Shown: positions 51,261 to 60,882, counted from the first letter of the stretch. The stretch is 64,000 nucleotides of DNA from Pseudomonadales bacterium (GCA_013215055.1 JABSRQ010000014.1:1-64000), one strand, 5' to 3'. The notes: generated by a model from the letters alone, not told the origin. Made by a program: numbers and translations.

Positions 51261-54200
51261 ATGAAGATTTTTAATCCTGTACTTTTTCGAGTTGTATTTT
51301 TTTTATCGGCTTTTTTATTAAACCCTTCTCTGGTTTTTTCTGACGATACCGAAATATTTTTTAATAACCCTAACAGCACCCCGTTACAGCCGAATTTATT
51401 ATTTGTGTTGGATACCTCCGGCAGTATGACCAATAAAGATGGCGGCTCATCAACGCGGCTGGAACGCATGAAAGAAGCCATGCGTTTATTGCTAAAAGAT
51501 GGCAGTGAACCTTTAGATAACGTTAATGTGGGTGTGATGCGTTTTATGCGTTCAGGTGGTACCGTTGTCTATCCGATTAGAGATATTAATGAGACTGTGG
51601 GCTCTACTGTTTTAGGAAATACTACTGCGATCATGCGTTCAGGTAACGATGATGCCGTGGAAGCTGCAGGACTTGTTACATTAAATAATAACGAATTATC
51701 ACTCACCAGTCGACAATATGAGGCCGCCTCACAAATTAGCGCCAGCCGTGATGATCATGAAGAAAAATCGGCTAACCCTCAAAAACCACAATCGATCACC
51801 AGCAGTGATTTGGAGTTAAGTTTTGATGGCTCAGAGCAGCGTGTAGGCCTGCGTTTTCAGAACCTGGTGATTCCCACCGGTTCAAAAATTAATAGCGCGT
51901 ATTTGGTATTTACCGTGGATGCGTTGCCCGGTGCTAGTGATCAAAGTTTGTCAGTAAATGTTGCGATTGAAACAAGCGATACCGGCAGGTTTTCAGAAAA
52001 CAACGGTGATATTGACGATAGGGTGCTGGGCAGCGTGTTAAAATGGGATATAACTACCCCTTCGCCTGCGAAAGGTGAAATCGATATTTCCAGAGATTTT
52101 TCCGCTATTGTTCAGCAACGTATTGACGCAGGTTCGTGGAATAGTGCCGGGGATACAATGACTTTTGTGATTGAAAAAGACTCGGGTTCGGGTATTCGAG
52201 AATATGAAAGTTATGATGGTTCTTCATCCGATGCAGCACGTTTATTTATTAATTACACACCCTCTACAGGGGCTGGCTCTCAAACCATAGGTTTACGTTT
52301 TCAGAGTGTAGAAATTCCTCAGGGTGCGAATATCACCAAAGCGGTTATTGAGTTTACAGCGATAGACGGAGATGGTAGTGCCACCCGTATGGCCGATACC
52401 GATGGTTCTGCCTCCTTTGTTATTCAAGGCCAAGATAGCGGTGATGCGGCGGAATTTTCCAGCACGGCGAATAATATTACCGGCAGGGCTATGGTAAGCA
52501 GCAGTGTTAACTGGACTAATGTTGTCTCTGTGATTACGCCTGCCGAGATATTTGAATCGGCTCAAATTCAGTCTGTGCTACAGCAGATCACCGATAGAAG
52601 TGACTGGTGTGGTGGCAATAGTATCGTACTTAAGATCACCGGCGGGGCAAATCTGGGCAGTCGCCTGGTGCAGGCCTATGATCAAGATTCCAGCTTTGCG
52701 GCCAAACTCAAAATTGAATACGACCCTGCCTCCATAGATAGCGCTAAACCCGCACCACATGGCTGCACGATACAGACCTATACTGCGATGGTTAATTCCA
52801 GTGCACACGATGCAGAAGAAGCATCTAACGGGGATATGTACTTGGATAGTTCTGATTTGGAGATGACCGAGGATGGCTCAAATACGCAAAAAATAGGCCT
52901 GATTTTTGACAATTTATATGTGCCTAAAGGTTCAAGCATCACCGATGCCTATATCAGTTTCACTGCCAAAGATAATACCTCAGATACAACCAACCTCACC
53001 ATAGCGGGGGAAAATTCCGCATCGGCCGGGCTTTTTATCAGCAGCAAGGATGATATCAGTGATAGAACCTTATTAAGCACCACTATTCCATGGAGTAGTG
53101 TGCCCAGCTGGACTAGCAATAACACCTATCAAACCCCATCGATATCCAGCTTGATACAGCTGATGATTAATCACACCAGCTGGGTGGCTGGCAACGATTT
53201 AGGCATCGTTATCACCGGTACCGGTAAACGTCGCGCTTATTCCTATGATGGTAATGCCGGCTTGGCTGCACAGCTGACTGTGAAAGCCAGAACCTATGGT
53301 CTGCCTACACAGAAAACCAAAACCGTCAGGGATGAGTTATATGCCATCGTTAATGAGATCAAAAACTCTTCCGGTACACCCATCGTTGATGCCTATTATG
53401 AGGCTGCGCTTTATTATAAAGGCCTGGAGATTGATTCAGGTAAAACCCGTGGCAGTAACAGTGATTCTAAAAAAGTCTATGACAGGGTCTCTCATGCGGG
53501 TTCATATACAGGCGGCTCTTATGTACCTAATGGCTGCACCCAGGATAACCTGGATTCCACTACGTGCTTAAATGAAAATATCACCGGTACCCCCATTTAT
53601 ACCTCGGCTATTACCGATGAGTGTCAGAAGACCAGCCATCTTATTTTGTTAACCGATGGGCAGGCGACACAAAACACCACAAAATCCAAGGTTGAGACGC
53701 TGGTTGGAAAAAGTTGTGCCAGCCGATCAAATTCCGATGAAACCTGTGGTAATGAATTATCGACGTATCTGTATGATGAAGATCAATCTGCTCTCGGTGG
53801 TACTCAGCGCATCAAAACCTATACCATAGGTTTTAACTTCTCGGGTGATTGGCTGAAATCACTGGCCACAGATTCTGCTAATCCCGATGCCAATAAAGAC
53901 GGTTATTACACCGCCAACTCTGCCGAAGAATTGGTTGCAGCCTTTGAGGATATTGCCGCCGATACATTAAATGTCGATACCACCTTTGTGACGCCCGGGG
54001 TTACCGTCAATAACTTTAATCAGCTTAATCATTTGGGGCAATTGTATTACGCGTTATTTAAACCCGATAGCCATCCACGTTGGCCGGGTAATTTAAAACG
54101 TTATGAACTGTCATCTACAGGCGATATATTGGATGTGAATGGCAACAAAGCGATTGATGCAACAAGCGGTTTTTTCACTGCTAATTCCAAGAGTTATTGG

Positions 54201-55982
54201 TCAGCCATTGCCGATGGTAATGATGTGCAAAAAGGTGGGGCGGCGTTTGAAATTCCGCAATGGACATCACGCAAGATGTTTACCTCCAATGCCGCAGGAA
54301 ATGCGCTGGAAACCTTTGATAATAGTCATGTCAGCAAAACTGATTTAGGCATAGGTTCGGCCAGCGATGCTGACTACAATAAGCTGATTAATTGGGTTAG
54401 GGGCTCTGATATTCTAGATGTGGATGGCGATAATGATACCACTGAAAACCGCAATCAGTTATCCGACCCCTTACATTCAACCCCGATTTTAGCGACCTAC
54501 GCGGAAGGGCCTACACCAACGGTATTAAACCCTACGCCAAATCCGGAAATTGTGGTTTTTTATGGTGATAATGAAGGTTTTTTACACGGCATAAACAATC
54601 AAACCGGGGCCGAACTTTTCTCTTTTATTCCGCGAGATCTTATTGCCGGTTTAAATACCCTATATATTAATCAGGAATCTAACGAGCACCCCTATGGCTT
54701 AGACGGAGAGGCTAATCTATGGGTCAACGATGTGGATGGCAAGGGTATATCTAGCGGCGATCATGTTTATGTTTATATCGGTATGCGCCGCGGTGGACGT
54801 AATTATTATGCGATTAATGCCACTAACAGAACTAGCCCCAGTCTGCTATGGCAGATTAAAGGTGGCGTTAGCGGTGATTTTCAGGAGCTGGGTCAAAGCT
54901 GGTCCAAGCCGGTTAGTACTCGCATTATAAAAGGTAATTCCACCCTCGATGTTTTGATCTTTTCTGGCGGTTATGATGCGGCGCAGGATAATAAAGAAAT
55001 CAAATCGGCTGATAGCCAGGGGCGAGCGATTTACATCGTTAATGCGACAACCGGGGCGTTGATATGGAGTGGTGGTGGTTCCAGTTCGGTAGGCAGCTTT
55101 GATAAAACCTTTGCCGATATGAATTACAGCATACCGTCGAATATTCGTGCGATAGATGTTAACGGTGATGGTGTAACCGATCAGTTTTATGTCGGTGATA
55201 TGGGCGGCCAGTTGTGGCGCTTCGATATTAATAACGGCACAAATCAAGCTTCTAAACTTGTTAGTGGTGCGGTAATCGCCGATATCAGCGGTACTACCGC
55301 TGCCGATAATCGGCGTTTTTATTATGCACCGGATATCTCGGTGATCACCAAGGGCCCTAGCCGTTATCTTTCTATCGCTATTGCGACAGGTTACCGAGCA
55401 CATCCTCTGGATCTGGATATCACCGATAGAATCTATATGTTTAAAGATATCTATGTTGCGTCTCCACCGGATGATTTAAACGGTGATGGCAATCCCGATT
55501 ATGTCAAAATCACCGAGTCGGATTTATTTGATACCACCGATAATACCATTGGTGAAGGCAGCGCTACTGAGCGCGCCGCGGCACAAATTAACCTTGATAA
55601 AGCCAAGGGCTGGTTGATCACGTTGCCTAATAAAGGCGAGAAATCCTTATCCGCATCCATGACCTTTGGTAATGAATTGTTCTTTACCACTTATGAACCT
55701 ACAGCGAGTGCGGTGGGCTGTGTGATTAATGCTGGTACCCCCAGGCTTTATCGTATCAACAAAGAAGATGGCCGTCCGGTGGTTAATTATAATGAGGTGG
55801 GTGGTGATGATGAGGCAGATCTTACTGCAGATGATAGAGCCGTAATGCTATTAACCCCTGCTATCCCTCCCACGCCTCAGCGTCTGCGTATCGATGGTAA
55901 AGATGTTATCTGCGTGGGCACCGAGTGTGAGTTGGCCGGTAATGTAGAAACCATTAATAAAACCTATTGGTTGGAAGAATAA
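51261..55982 (+). CDS. pilY1: type IV pilus tip adhesin PilY1 with three extra repeated domains
   Basis: 1573 residues; ATG 51261 follows GGAGAG, and the TTG at 51249 is part of that ribosome site. After the signal peptide comes a VWA domain with MIDAS motif Asp51-Thr-Ser-Gly-Ser. It is interrupted by three copies (DNA about 51803-52262, 52279-52728 and 52850-53289) of a jelly-roll-like domain of about 150 residues, beginning VGLRFQNLVIPTGSKI, IGLRFQSVEIPQGANI and IGLIFDNLYVPKGSSI. The VWA resumes with HLILLTDGQ and TYTIGFNFSGDWL. The C-terminal half is the PilY1 beta-propeller (DPLHSTPILATY, VFYGDNEGFLHGINNQTG) with the calcium loop DVNGDGVTD. Typical PilY1 has about 1150 residues, so the inserted domains explain the excess. 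Confidence 0.92.
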   Translation: MKIFNPVLFRVVFFLSAFLLNPSLVFSDDTEIFFNNPNSTPLQPNLLFVLDTSGSMTNKDGGSSTRLERMKEAMRLLLKDGSEPLDNVNVGVMRFMRSGGTVVYPIRDINETVGSTVLGNTTAIMRSGNDDAVEAAGLVTLNNNELSLTSRQYEAASQISASRDDHEEKSANPQKPQSITSSDLELSFDGSEQRVGLRFQNLVIPTGSKINSAYLVFTVDALPGASDQSLSVNVAIETSDTGRFSENNGDIDDRVLGSVLKWDITTPSPAKGEIDISRDFSAIVQQRIDAGSWNSAGDTMTFVIEKDSGSGIREYESYDGSSSDAARLFINYTPSTGAGSQTIGLRFQSVEIPQGANITKAVIEFTAIDGDGSATRMADTDGSASFVIQGQDSGDAAEFSSTANNITGRAMVSSSVNWTNVVSVITPAEIFESAQIQSVLQQITDRSDWCGGNSIVLKITGGANLGSRLVQAYDQDSSFAAKLKIEYDPASIDSAKPAPHGCTIQTYTAMVNSSAHDAEEASNGDMYLDSSDLEMTEDGSNTQKIGLIFDNLYVPKGSSITDAYISFTAKDNTSDTTNLTIAGENSASAGLFISSKDDISDRTLLSTTIPWSSVPSWTSNNTYQTPSISSLIQLMINHTSWVAGNDLGIVITGTGKRRAYSYDGNAGLAAQLTVKARTYGLPTQKTKTVRDELYAIVNEIKNSSGTPIVDAYYEAALYYKGLEIDSGKTRGSNSDSKKVYDRVSHAGSYTGGSYVPNGCTQDNLDSTTCLNENITGTPIYTSAITDECQKTSHLILLTDGQATQNTTKSKVETLVGKSCASRSNSDETCGNELSTYLYDEDQSALGGTQRIKTYTIGFNFSGDWLKSLATDSANPDANKDGYYTANSAEELVAAFEDIAADTLNVDTTFVTPGVTVNNFNQLNHLGQLYYALFKPDSHPRWPGNLKRYELSSTGDILDVNGNKAIDATSGFFTANSKSYWSAIADGNDVQKGGAAFEIPQWTSRKMFTSNAAGNALETFDNSHVSKTDLGIGSASDADYNKLINWVRGSDILDVDGDNDTTENRNQLSDPLHSTPILATYAEGPTPTVLNPTPNPEIVVFYGDNEGFLHGINNQTGAELFSFIPRDLIAGLNTLYINQESNEHPYGLDGEANLWVNDVDGKGISSGDHVYVYIGMRRGGRNYYAINATNRTSPSLLWQIKGGVSGDFQELGQSWSKPVSTRIIKGNSTLDVLIFSGGYDAAQDNKEIKSADSQGRAIYIVNATTGALIWSGGGSSSVGSFDKTFADMNYSIPSNIRAIDVNGDGVTDQFYVGDMGGQLWRFDINNGTNQASKLVSGAVIADISGTTAADNRRFYYAPDISVITKGPSRYLSIAIATGYRAHPLDLDITDRIYMFKDIYVASPPDDLNGDGNPDYVKITESDLFDTTDNTIGEGSATERAAAQINLDKAKGWLITLPNKGEKSLSASMTFGNELFFTTYEPTASAVGCVINAGTPRLYRINKEDGRPVVNYNEVGGDDEADLTADDRAVMLLTPAIPPTPQRLRIDGKDVICVGTECELAGNVETINKTYWLEE

Positions 55983-55985
55983 GTG

Positions 55986-56435
55986 ATGATGATGCAAAAA
56001 AATAGTGGTTTTACGTTGATAGAATTAATGATTGTTGTGGCCATTATTGCGATATTAGCCGCCTTAGCTCTGCCTTCGTATAATGCGCAGATTACAAAAA
56101 CCCGCCGCACCGATGCTATGGCCGCATTAACCAGTTTTGCCAATGCGATGGAGCGACACGCAACCGACAATGGCAGTTATTTAGGTGCAGGTACCGTGGC
56201 TGGAAATACCGGTGCACCCACTATTTTTGCCACGCAGGTGCCGTTAGATGGCGACGCTAAATATTATAATCTGACGATAGATGCGGCGACCGCAACGAGT
56301 TTTACGCTTAAAGCCACACCAATCGGTGTGCAGGTAGGTGATGGTTTTATCGAGTTATTATCTACCAATCAACGGCGCTGGGATAAAGATAATGATGGTA
56401 CGATACAAACCACAGAAAATCAGTGGACTGATTAG
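55986..56435 (+). CDS. pilE: type IV pilin / PilE-family pseudopilin
   Basis: About 149 residues; three successive ATGs (55986, 55989, 55992) follow the pilY1 stop, with GGAAG about 10 bases upstream. The prepilin site SG/FTLIELMIVVAIIAILAALA has Glu5. The continuation PSYNAQITKTRRTDAMAALT and FANAMERHATDNGSYLGAG is typical of the PilE encoded at the end of minor-pilin operons. There is no C-terminal disulfide pair. It is last in the fimT-pilE operon; an imperfect hairpin follows 39 bases later. Confidence 0.9.
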   Translation: MMMQKNSGFTLIELMIVVAIIAILAALALPSYNAQITKTRRTDAMAALTSFANAMERHATDNGSYLGAGTVAGNTGAPTIFATQVPLDGDAKYYNLTIDAATATSFTLKATPIGVQVGDGFIELLSTNQRRWDKDNDGTIQTTENQWTD

Positions 56436-56473
56436 CCGCGGTTATTAATAGTAAGCAATACGTTTTTTGGAAT

Positions 56474-56505
56474 AGACTCTGCAGGGAGGAAATCCCCTAC
56501 AGTCT
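56474..56505. terminator. imperfect hairpin after the pilus operon
   Basis: AGACT (56474-56478) pairs with AGTCT (56501-56505), and GGGA with TCCC around a GGAAA loop, with mismatches between. It lies between pilE and the convergent pseudogene. There is no T-run, so this is a weak candidate. Confidence 0.35.
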
Positions 56506-56518
56506 CTGGCCTAAATAT

Positions 56519-57558
56519 TTATAATGTTATAGGAATTATTGCAAAAGTACTATCGATTAAATGTTCATCAATATATTGATTCACCATATCGATAACGGCA
56601 ATTTCTATTTGAGTAGTGTAAGTTGCTTGTTGTGTGGCAGCGATGGTGTTTAATGCCTCATCGCTGCTAACAAAGTGATGATTCTCGTAAGTCATGTTGG
56701 TGGCATTTTTCACCGGCGTATACATTTGATAACTGCCATCTTGGCTTTTTTATGCCAGCACTTGAGTGCATACCACAACATCGTTGGCAATGAAATAAAC
56801 TTCAAAATCTGTGTTCTGCGCTACCGTGTAGTTGTCCTGTAAATCCACATACAGATTGGCGATACTGATATCAATATGCACCGTTTCACTGCGTGTTTAT
56901 AATGTTGCAGAAACTTTCACCTCATTGCTGCAGCCATAATGTGTAGGCAAAACCTTGTTTGATAAAACAGGCGCTGCGCTTAGATCTTCAAGGCTACAAA
57001 AAAACGCGCCTAAAACCTCTATCTCTCCAGTAACCGCTATAGTATTTACCTGTGTTTCAAAGGGGGTGGCGGGTGTTGCCAGTTCATCCCCCTGATAGAA
57101 CATAAATGTGTTTTTCATCATGTTTGTGCCATGGGTTAAGGAAGTATAGGCGGTGAGATCGATAGTGTAGCTATGGATTGTTTCACCATCGTTAATGGTT
57201 AAAGTAAGTGTATAAATACCTGCCATATCGGGTTCAAATAAGGTTGTAGCGTTAGTGTTATTCATCACGCTGTTAACCATGCCGTACCATCCGATGCGGC
57301 CATGATCTGCCAGCTGTAACTAAGCGTGTTTCCTTCTGCTGCGGTGCTGGCACTGCCATCTAATAAATATTTTTCATCAATCACAATCGCTTTATTGCTA
57401 GCGGTTCTGGCTATCGCGGTTTGATTCACTATATCGCCAGCAATAACACTGACACCAGCATCGATACCCTCAGGGCCATTTTTAGTTTCCGAATCACTGC
57501 CGCAGGTCGTCAGGCTGGATATTATAAGCAGCGGGATAATCTGTTTTTTGACCCACAT
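56519..57558 (-). pseudogene. PKD-domain lipoprotein gene, broken by a frameshift and two in-frame stops
   Basis: The ATG at 57558 starts a lipoprotein signal (MWVKKQIIPLLIISSLTTCG). After an acidic linker comes a PKD-like domain: YLLDGSASTAAEGNTLSYSW. Near 57270-57280 the frame ends (TAWLTA stop), but the next frame continues the domain exactly (VNSVMNNTNATTLFEPDMAG, IYTLTLTINDGE). That frame is then cut by TAA at 56897-56899 and TAA at 56750-56752, yet goes on as protein between and after them (HIDISIANLYVDLQDNYTV; YENHHFVSSDEALNTIAATQ) to 56519. Both TAA codons could come from CAA by one C-to-T change. The intact ancestor had about 345 residues. It was probably a secreted adhesin-like or surface protein. 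Confidence 0.8.
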
Positions 57559-57837
57559 AATCTATGTTCTTTTTGTTTTTTTGAATGGCCAAATATTAGC
57601 CAGGATTTTATATGCAGAATAGTAACCACATCACAGATGATTAAACGTTTTGAGGGTGAATTGAACGTTTATGTAACAGCGTGTATTTAATGTTGGCTTC
57701 TGTTTTAAACAGCCTAATGGTATCGGTAATAGCCGTATTAATTGATCTGATGGGGTTTAATCAAAGGCGGGGTGTATAAAACAGTAAGCAGCCATCTGTT
57801 GACATAAAATGGGAATAGTGGAATATGCACTCAGTCG

Positions 57838-57851
57838 ACGTAGGTCTACGT
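57838..57851. promoter_or_regulatory. inverted repeat upstream of the nitroreductase-like gene
   Basis: ACGTAG-GT-CTACGT lies 25 bases before the start at 57877. Upstream, TTGACA (57799-57804) is a consensus -35 box, but a -10 box at the right distance is weak (GAATAT). The repeat could be a repressor site just downstream of that promoter. The rest of the 318-bp gap (57559-57876) shows no gene. Confidence 0.4.
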
Positions 57852-57876
57852 TATATTGATAATCAAGGAATTCCAG

Positions 57877-58308
57877 ATGCTGATCTACCGTGTTATTAAC
57901 CCTGTGATGAAATCGCTGCTGAATTCACCTTTTCATCCCGTGCTCAGTCGCCGGATTATGACGGTGAGTTACACAGGCAATAAAAGTGGCAAGGCCTACT
58001 CTACCCCGGTGAGTTATTATCGTGAGGGTGATAAGGTGTATTGTTTTACCAATGGGGTTTGGTGGCGTAATTTTAGAACCGGTGCGGATGTTGTTTTGCG
58101 TATGAAGGGCAAAGATTATCCCGGCCATGCCACGGTTAATACCGAATCGGAAGAAGAAAAACTGGACACCATGATGGCTTATTTTAAAGCCATACCCAGT
58201 GATGGGAAATTTTACGGGGTAAGCTTTGATGCTAATAAAGATCCCTATCCGGATCAGGTGAAGATGGCATCAAAGATGGTGGTGATGATTACCACCACAT
58301 TAAAATAA
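57877..58308 (+). CDS. deazaflavin/F420-type nitroreductase-family (split-barrel) protein
   Basis: 143 residues from ATG 57877, which has AAGGAA 6 bases upstream; the TTG seven codons earlier is rejected. The sequence PFHPVLSRRIMTVSYTGNKS, GKAYSTPVSYYREGDKVYCF and WWRNFRTGADVVLRMKGKDY follows the Ddn-like flavin/deazaflavin split-barrel family (the GxKSGKxxxTPV and WWRNL elements). Actinobacterial members use F420; gammaproteobacteria usually lack F420, so the cofactor here may be FMN or heme-like, or none. It lies upstream of the MOSC gene in the same direction, 37 bases apart. Confidence 0.75.
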   Translation: MLIYRVINPVMKSLLNSPFHPVLSRRIMTVSYTGNKSGKAYSTPVSYYREGDKVYCFTNGVWWRNFRTGADVVLRMKGKDYPGHATVNTESEEEKLDTMMAYFKAIPSDGKFYGVSFDANKDPYPDQVKMASKMVVMITTTLK

Positions 58309-58345
58309 GCATGCTAATGTCTAAGAATAATTATAAGAGAAGTTT

Positions 58346-59317
58346 ATGTCGCAAGTTGTAGGTACGGTAAAAGAGCTGTGGCGTTATCCGGTTAAATCGA
58401 TGGTGGGTGGAACCGTTAATGAAGCCCATATTGATAAGCTGGGTATGTTGGGTGATAGGGGCTGGGCCTTACGTGATGAAGTTGCCGGTGAGCTGACCTC
58501 GGTACGAAAGATGCCCAAACTGCTGCTGTGTGAAGCGGTTTATGATACCGAGCCAGAAGAGAAAAAGGTGCCCGATGTATCGATTAGTCTGCCTAATGGT
58601 ATTAAGGTCAATAGTGCAGATGAAGATGTTAATCAAATTTTAAGTGATTACCTGAATAAAAAAGTTACCTTGTGGCCGCTGCAACCCAGAAGTAACTGGC
58701 GTCATTACCGCATGAAAGAAATGTCGGGTGCCGAGGCGATGAAAAAACAATTTGCGTCCAAGGAATTGCCTGATATGTCATCGGTTTCGTGGAAGAAAAT
58801 GCTGGAATTATCCATATTCTCTACCCCGCTGGGGCGTTATTACGATTGTTATCCTCTGCATATCCTTACCAGCAACTCACTTAAAAACCTGTCAGAAATA
58901 GAACCCGATGCACATTTTTGTCAGCAACGTTTTAGACCGAATATTTTTATCGAAAGTGCGGATGAAAAAGCCCAGTTTGATGAATTCTTGTGGCTTAATG
59001 GTCAGTTAAAAATTGGCGAGACTATCATTAAATGTGAATCACGTACCGTACGTTGTTTGATGCCGGCACAGCCGCAGCCGGGTTTTAACAAAGACAGCAA
59101 AGTGTTAAGAACACTTGAAAAAACCACCGGCCGACATTTAGGTATTAATGCCTCGGTGATCAAGGTCGGGAAAATTCAGGTGGGTGATATTGTTGAATGG
59201 ATACCTGCAAAAGATTCAAAGCTACGTGACACACTTCATAGTGTGTCAGGAAAACTTAAAACCAGGCTGATTCACGCATCCTTACATGCACTAGATAAAG
59301 CGGCTTCGGGCAAATAA
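58346..59317 (+). CDS. MOSC-domain protein (molybdenum-cofactor/sulfur-carrier type)
   Basis: 323 residues. The N-terminal MOSC beta-barrel domain (about 1-110) reads ELWRYPVKSMVGGTVNEA and LGDRGWALRD. The C-terminal MOSC domain (about 165-300) has FRPNIFIES, LKIGETIIKCESRTVRCLMP with the conserved Cys, and LGINASVIKVGKIQVGD. MOSC proteins bind molybdenum cofactor or carry sulfur; YcbX-type members, with this two-domain layout, reduce N-hydroxylated compounds. A ribosome site AGAGAAG precedes the ATG. It is followed closely by two small membrane-protein genes (18- and 4-base gaps), probably an operon. Confidence 0.88.
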   Translation: MSQVVGTVKELWRYPVKSMVGGTVNEAHIDKLGMLGDRGWALRDEVAGELTSVRKMPKLLLCEAVYDTEPEEKKVPDVSISLPNGIKVNSADEDVNQILSDYLNKKVTLWPLQPRSNWRHYRMKEMSGAEAMKKQFASKELPDMSSVSWKKMLELSIFSTPLGRYYDCYPLHILTSNSLKNLSEIEPDAHFCQQRFRPNIFIESADEKAQFDEFLWLNGQLKIGETIIKCESRTVRCLMPAQPQPGFNKDSKVLRTLEKTTGRHLGINASVIKVGKIQVGDIVEWIPAKDSKLRDTLHSVSGKLKTRLIHASLHALDKAASGK

Positions 59318-59335
59318 TTTTTCTGAGAATAAACT

Positions 59336-59728
59336 ATGTCTGAGCAAGCACGCTTTACATACCTGTTGAGAACTCTGCCATGGCTGCTGGCCGTCACGGG
59401 CTTGATACTGATGCTGATGCCAACCCTGGTATATGATCCCGGCCCTGCCTCAGATACCTTTGCGGCCATAGAACGCAGAATCATATGGGGCGCCTTACTC
59501 GGTGCAGGTTTGCTGTTGCTGGCCCATCATCAATTAAGACCTTGGCGACTGACCTTGGCCAACATTGCCTTTTGGATCACTCTGGGTATTACCCTGGCGC
59601 GTTTAACCGGCCTGTTACTGGATGGTGCCGACAGTACAAGGCAATGGTTATGGACCGGGGCCGAAGCACTGGTGGTGTTAGTGGCAGCCGGCTTTATCTT
59701 TAAGATTAAATCTAATTTAAGGCAATAA
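59336..59728 (+). CDS. small four-helix membrane protein (DUF4345-like)
   Basis: 130 residues with four hydrophobic helices (about 12-30, 48-64, 73-92 and 106-122) separated by short polar turns. The arrangement VIERRIIWGALLGAGLLLL-like helix 2 with Arg pairs, then ARLTGLLLDGAD, resembles DUF4345-type proteins, but that is a weak assignment. It is in the MOSC operon: 18 bases after that gene and 4 bases before the next. The function is unknown. Confidence 0.6.
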   Translation: MSEQARFTYLLRTLPWLLAVTGLILMLMPTLVYDPGPASDTFAAIERRIIWGALLGAGLLLLAHHQLRPWRLTLANIAFWITLGITLARLTGLLLDGADSTRQWLWTGAEALVVLVAAGFIFKIKSNLRQ

Positions 59729-59732
59729 CCCT

Positions 59733-59987
59733 ATGACTAAGATGACGCCGCGACAGGCGCTGGGCGCATTTTTTTTTCTGCTTTCCAGTCTCAGCTGGCT
59801 GGCTGTATTTGTGGTGCCTTTTTTGGATTTATCCAATAGCGAAAAACTCGCCGCTGCCGGCAGCCTTTATCTGTTTAGTCAGGTGACCTGGTATATATCA
59901 CTGCCTCTATTGGGTAAAGAGATTATCCGTTATAGCAAGCAGCTGTGGGCAGCCTTTAAAAATCGATTTTTTTCACCACCCAAATAA
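59733..59987 (+). CDS. transporter-suffix-domain small membrane protein
   Basis: 84 residues with two hydrophobic helices. The pattern GAFFFLLSSLSWLAVFVVPF, LDLSNSEKLAAAGSLYLFSQ and WYISLPLLGKEII matches the suffix domain that is also found at the C-terminus of some transporters. As a free-standing protein its role is unknown. It ends the probable MOSC operon. Confidence 0.65.
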   Translation: MTKMTPRQALGAFFFLLSSLSWLAVFVVPFLDLSNSEKLAAAGSLYLFSQVTWYISLPLLGKEIIRYSKQLWAAFKNRFFSPPK

Positions 59988-60045
59988 TAATTAAAGCTTT
60001 AAACCCGTCTGCTCGATTTATCAGGATTAAACTACACTGATTAAT

Positions 60046-60840
60046 ATGAATCGGTGTTTATTTAGCTTTTCTCTCTCGCTGTTTTTTTTATGCGCCTGTG
60101 CCGGCAACAAGCCGCCAGCCGCGTTGATCTTATATGTTAATCATGATTTCCCACCCTTTGTTATTCACCAGCAGCAGACTGAGACCTCTTTAAGTGATCT
60201 GCTGGCGCAAGAGCTTAGCAAGCATACCGGCCAGCCCTTTACCGTTCAGGTGGTTAGGCGAGAAGTGATCAATCAACGTTTACGCCAGGGTGAGGCATTA
60301 TTGGTCTTATGGGGTAATGAAAACTGGTATTCGGGTTTTTCGCCAGTGTCCAGCATGCCGATTATTTGGGACAGCGATGTATTAATCACTGGCAGCAGAA
60401 ATCCTGTCACTAAATACAGTGAACAGCTATTTATGGGTAGCCGATTTTGCGCCATATCGGGTTATCAATACCCACATTTACAGCCGGCCCTGGAACAAGC
60501 AGATATTGTCTGGGCTGAAACAAATGATGTTTGTTTAAAGCTTTTACATGCCAATAAGATTGATTATTTACAGATAGAACGCTCTCATTTATACAATTAC
60601 GCTTTTGCAAGCGAGTTGAAAACCGTCAAGGTACTAGAGCCTTCGGTGAATACTTTTACGCGAAGCCTTTTAATGTTTAATGGTGCAGAGCAATATAAGC
60701 CGTTAATTAATCAAGGGCTGAAAAACCTAAATGCATCAAAAAAATGGACGACTGAATTACAGCGTATTGGGGATCAACGTTTTATCAATTTATTTGATAT
60801 GGATATTAATATGCTGCAATCTCTAGAGATAATGCGCTGA
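60046..60840 (+). CDS. solute-binding-protein-like lipoprotein (SBP family 3 type)
   Basis: 264 residues with lipobox LCAC (Cys18). The mature part begins ALILYVNHDFPPFVIHQQQT, the classical start of family 3 periplasmic binding proteins (VxxxxDxPPF), continues LSDLLAQELSKHTGQPFTVQ, and has a domain crossover around VLITGSRNPVT. The C-terminal LINQGLKNLNASKKWTTELQ is also typical. There are no ABC permease genes nearby, so it could be a sensor-type or orphan binding protein. It is monocistronic and convergent with the globin gene, 42 bases away. Confidence 0.75.
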   Translation: MNRCLFSFSLSLFFLCACAGNKPPAALILYVNHDFPPFVIHQQQTETSLSDLLAQELSKHTGQPFTVQVVRREVINQRLRQGEALLVLWGNENWYSGFSPVSSMPIIWDSDVLITGSRNPVTKYSEQLFMGSRFCAISGYQYPHLQPALEQADIVWAETNDVCLKLLHANKIDYLQIERSHLYNYAFASELKTVKVLEPSVNTFTRSLLMFNGAEQYKPLINQGLKNLNASKKWTTELQRIGDQRFINLFDMDINMLQSLEIMR

Positions 60841-60882
60841 TGTATTATTCTAATCCTGGATTTAATATTAGCTTGTCCGGCT

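Noticed and set aside
51261-51900. Possibility that the kinase-like or VWA genes here form a phage-defence system
   Set aside because: The VWA belongs to PilY1 in a complete minor-pilin operon, and the Ser/Thr kinase neighbourhood has no nuclease, reverse transcriptase, TIR or other defence-type effector.
54846-55403. 185-codon minus-strand frame inside pilY1
   Set aside because: It is antisense to the conserved propeller part of PilY1, with no ribosome site or known motif.
57421-57690. 89-codon plus-strand frame over the start of the PKD pseudogene
   Set aside because: It is antisense to the signal peptide and PKD region, which read as real protein on the minus strand.
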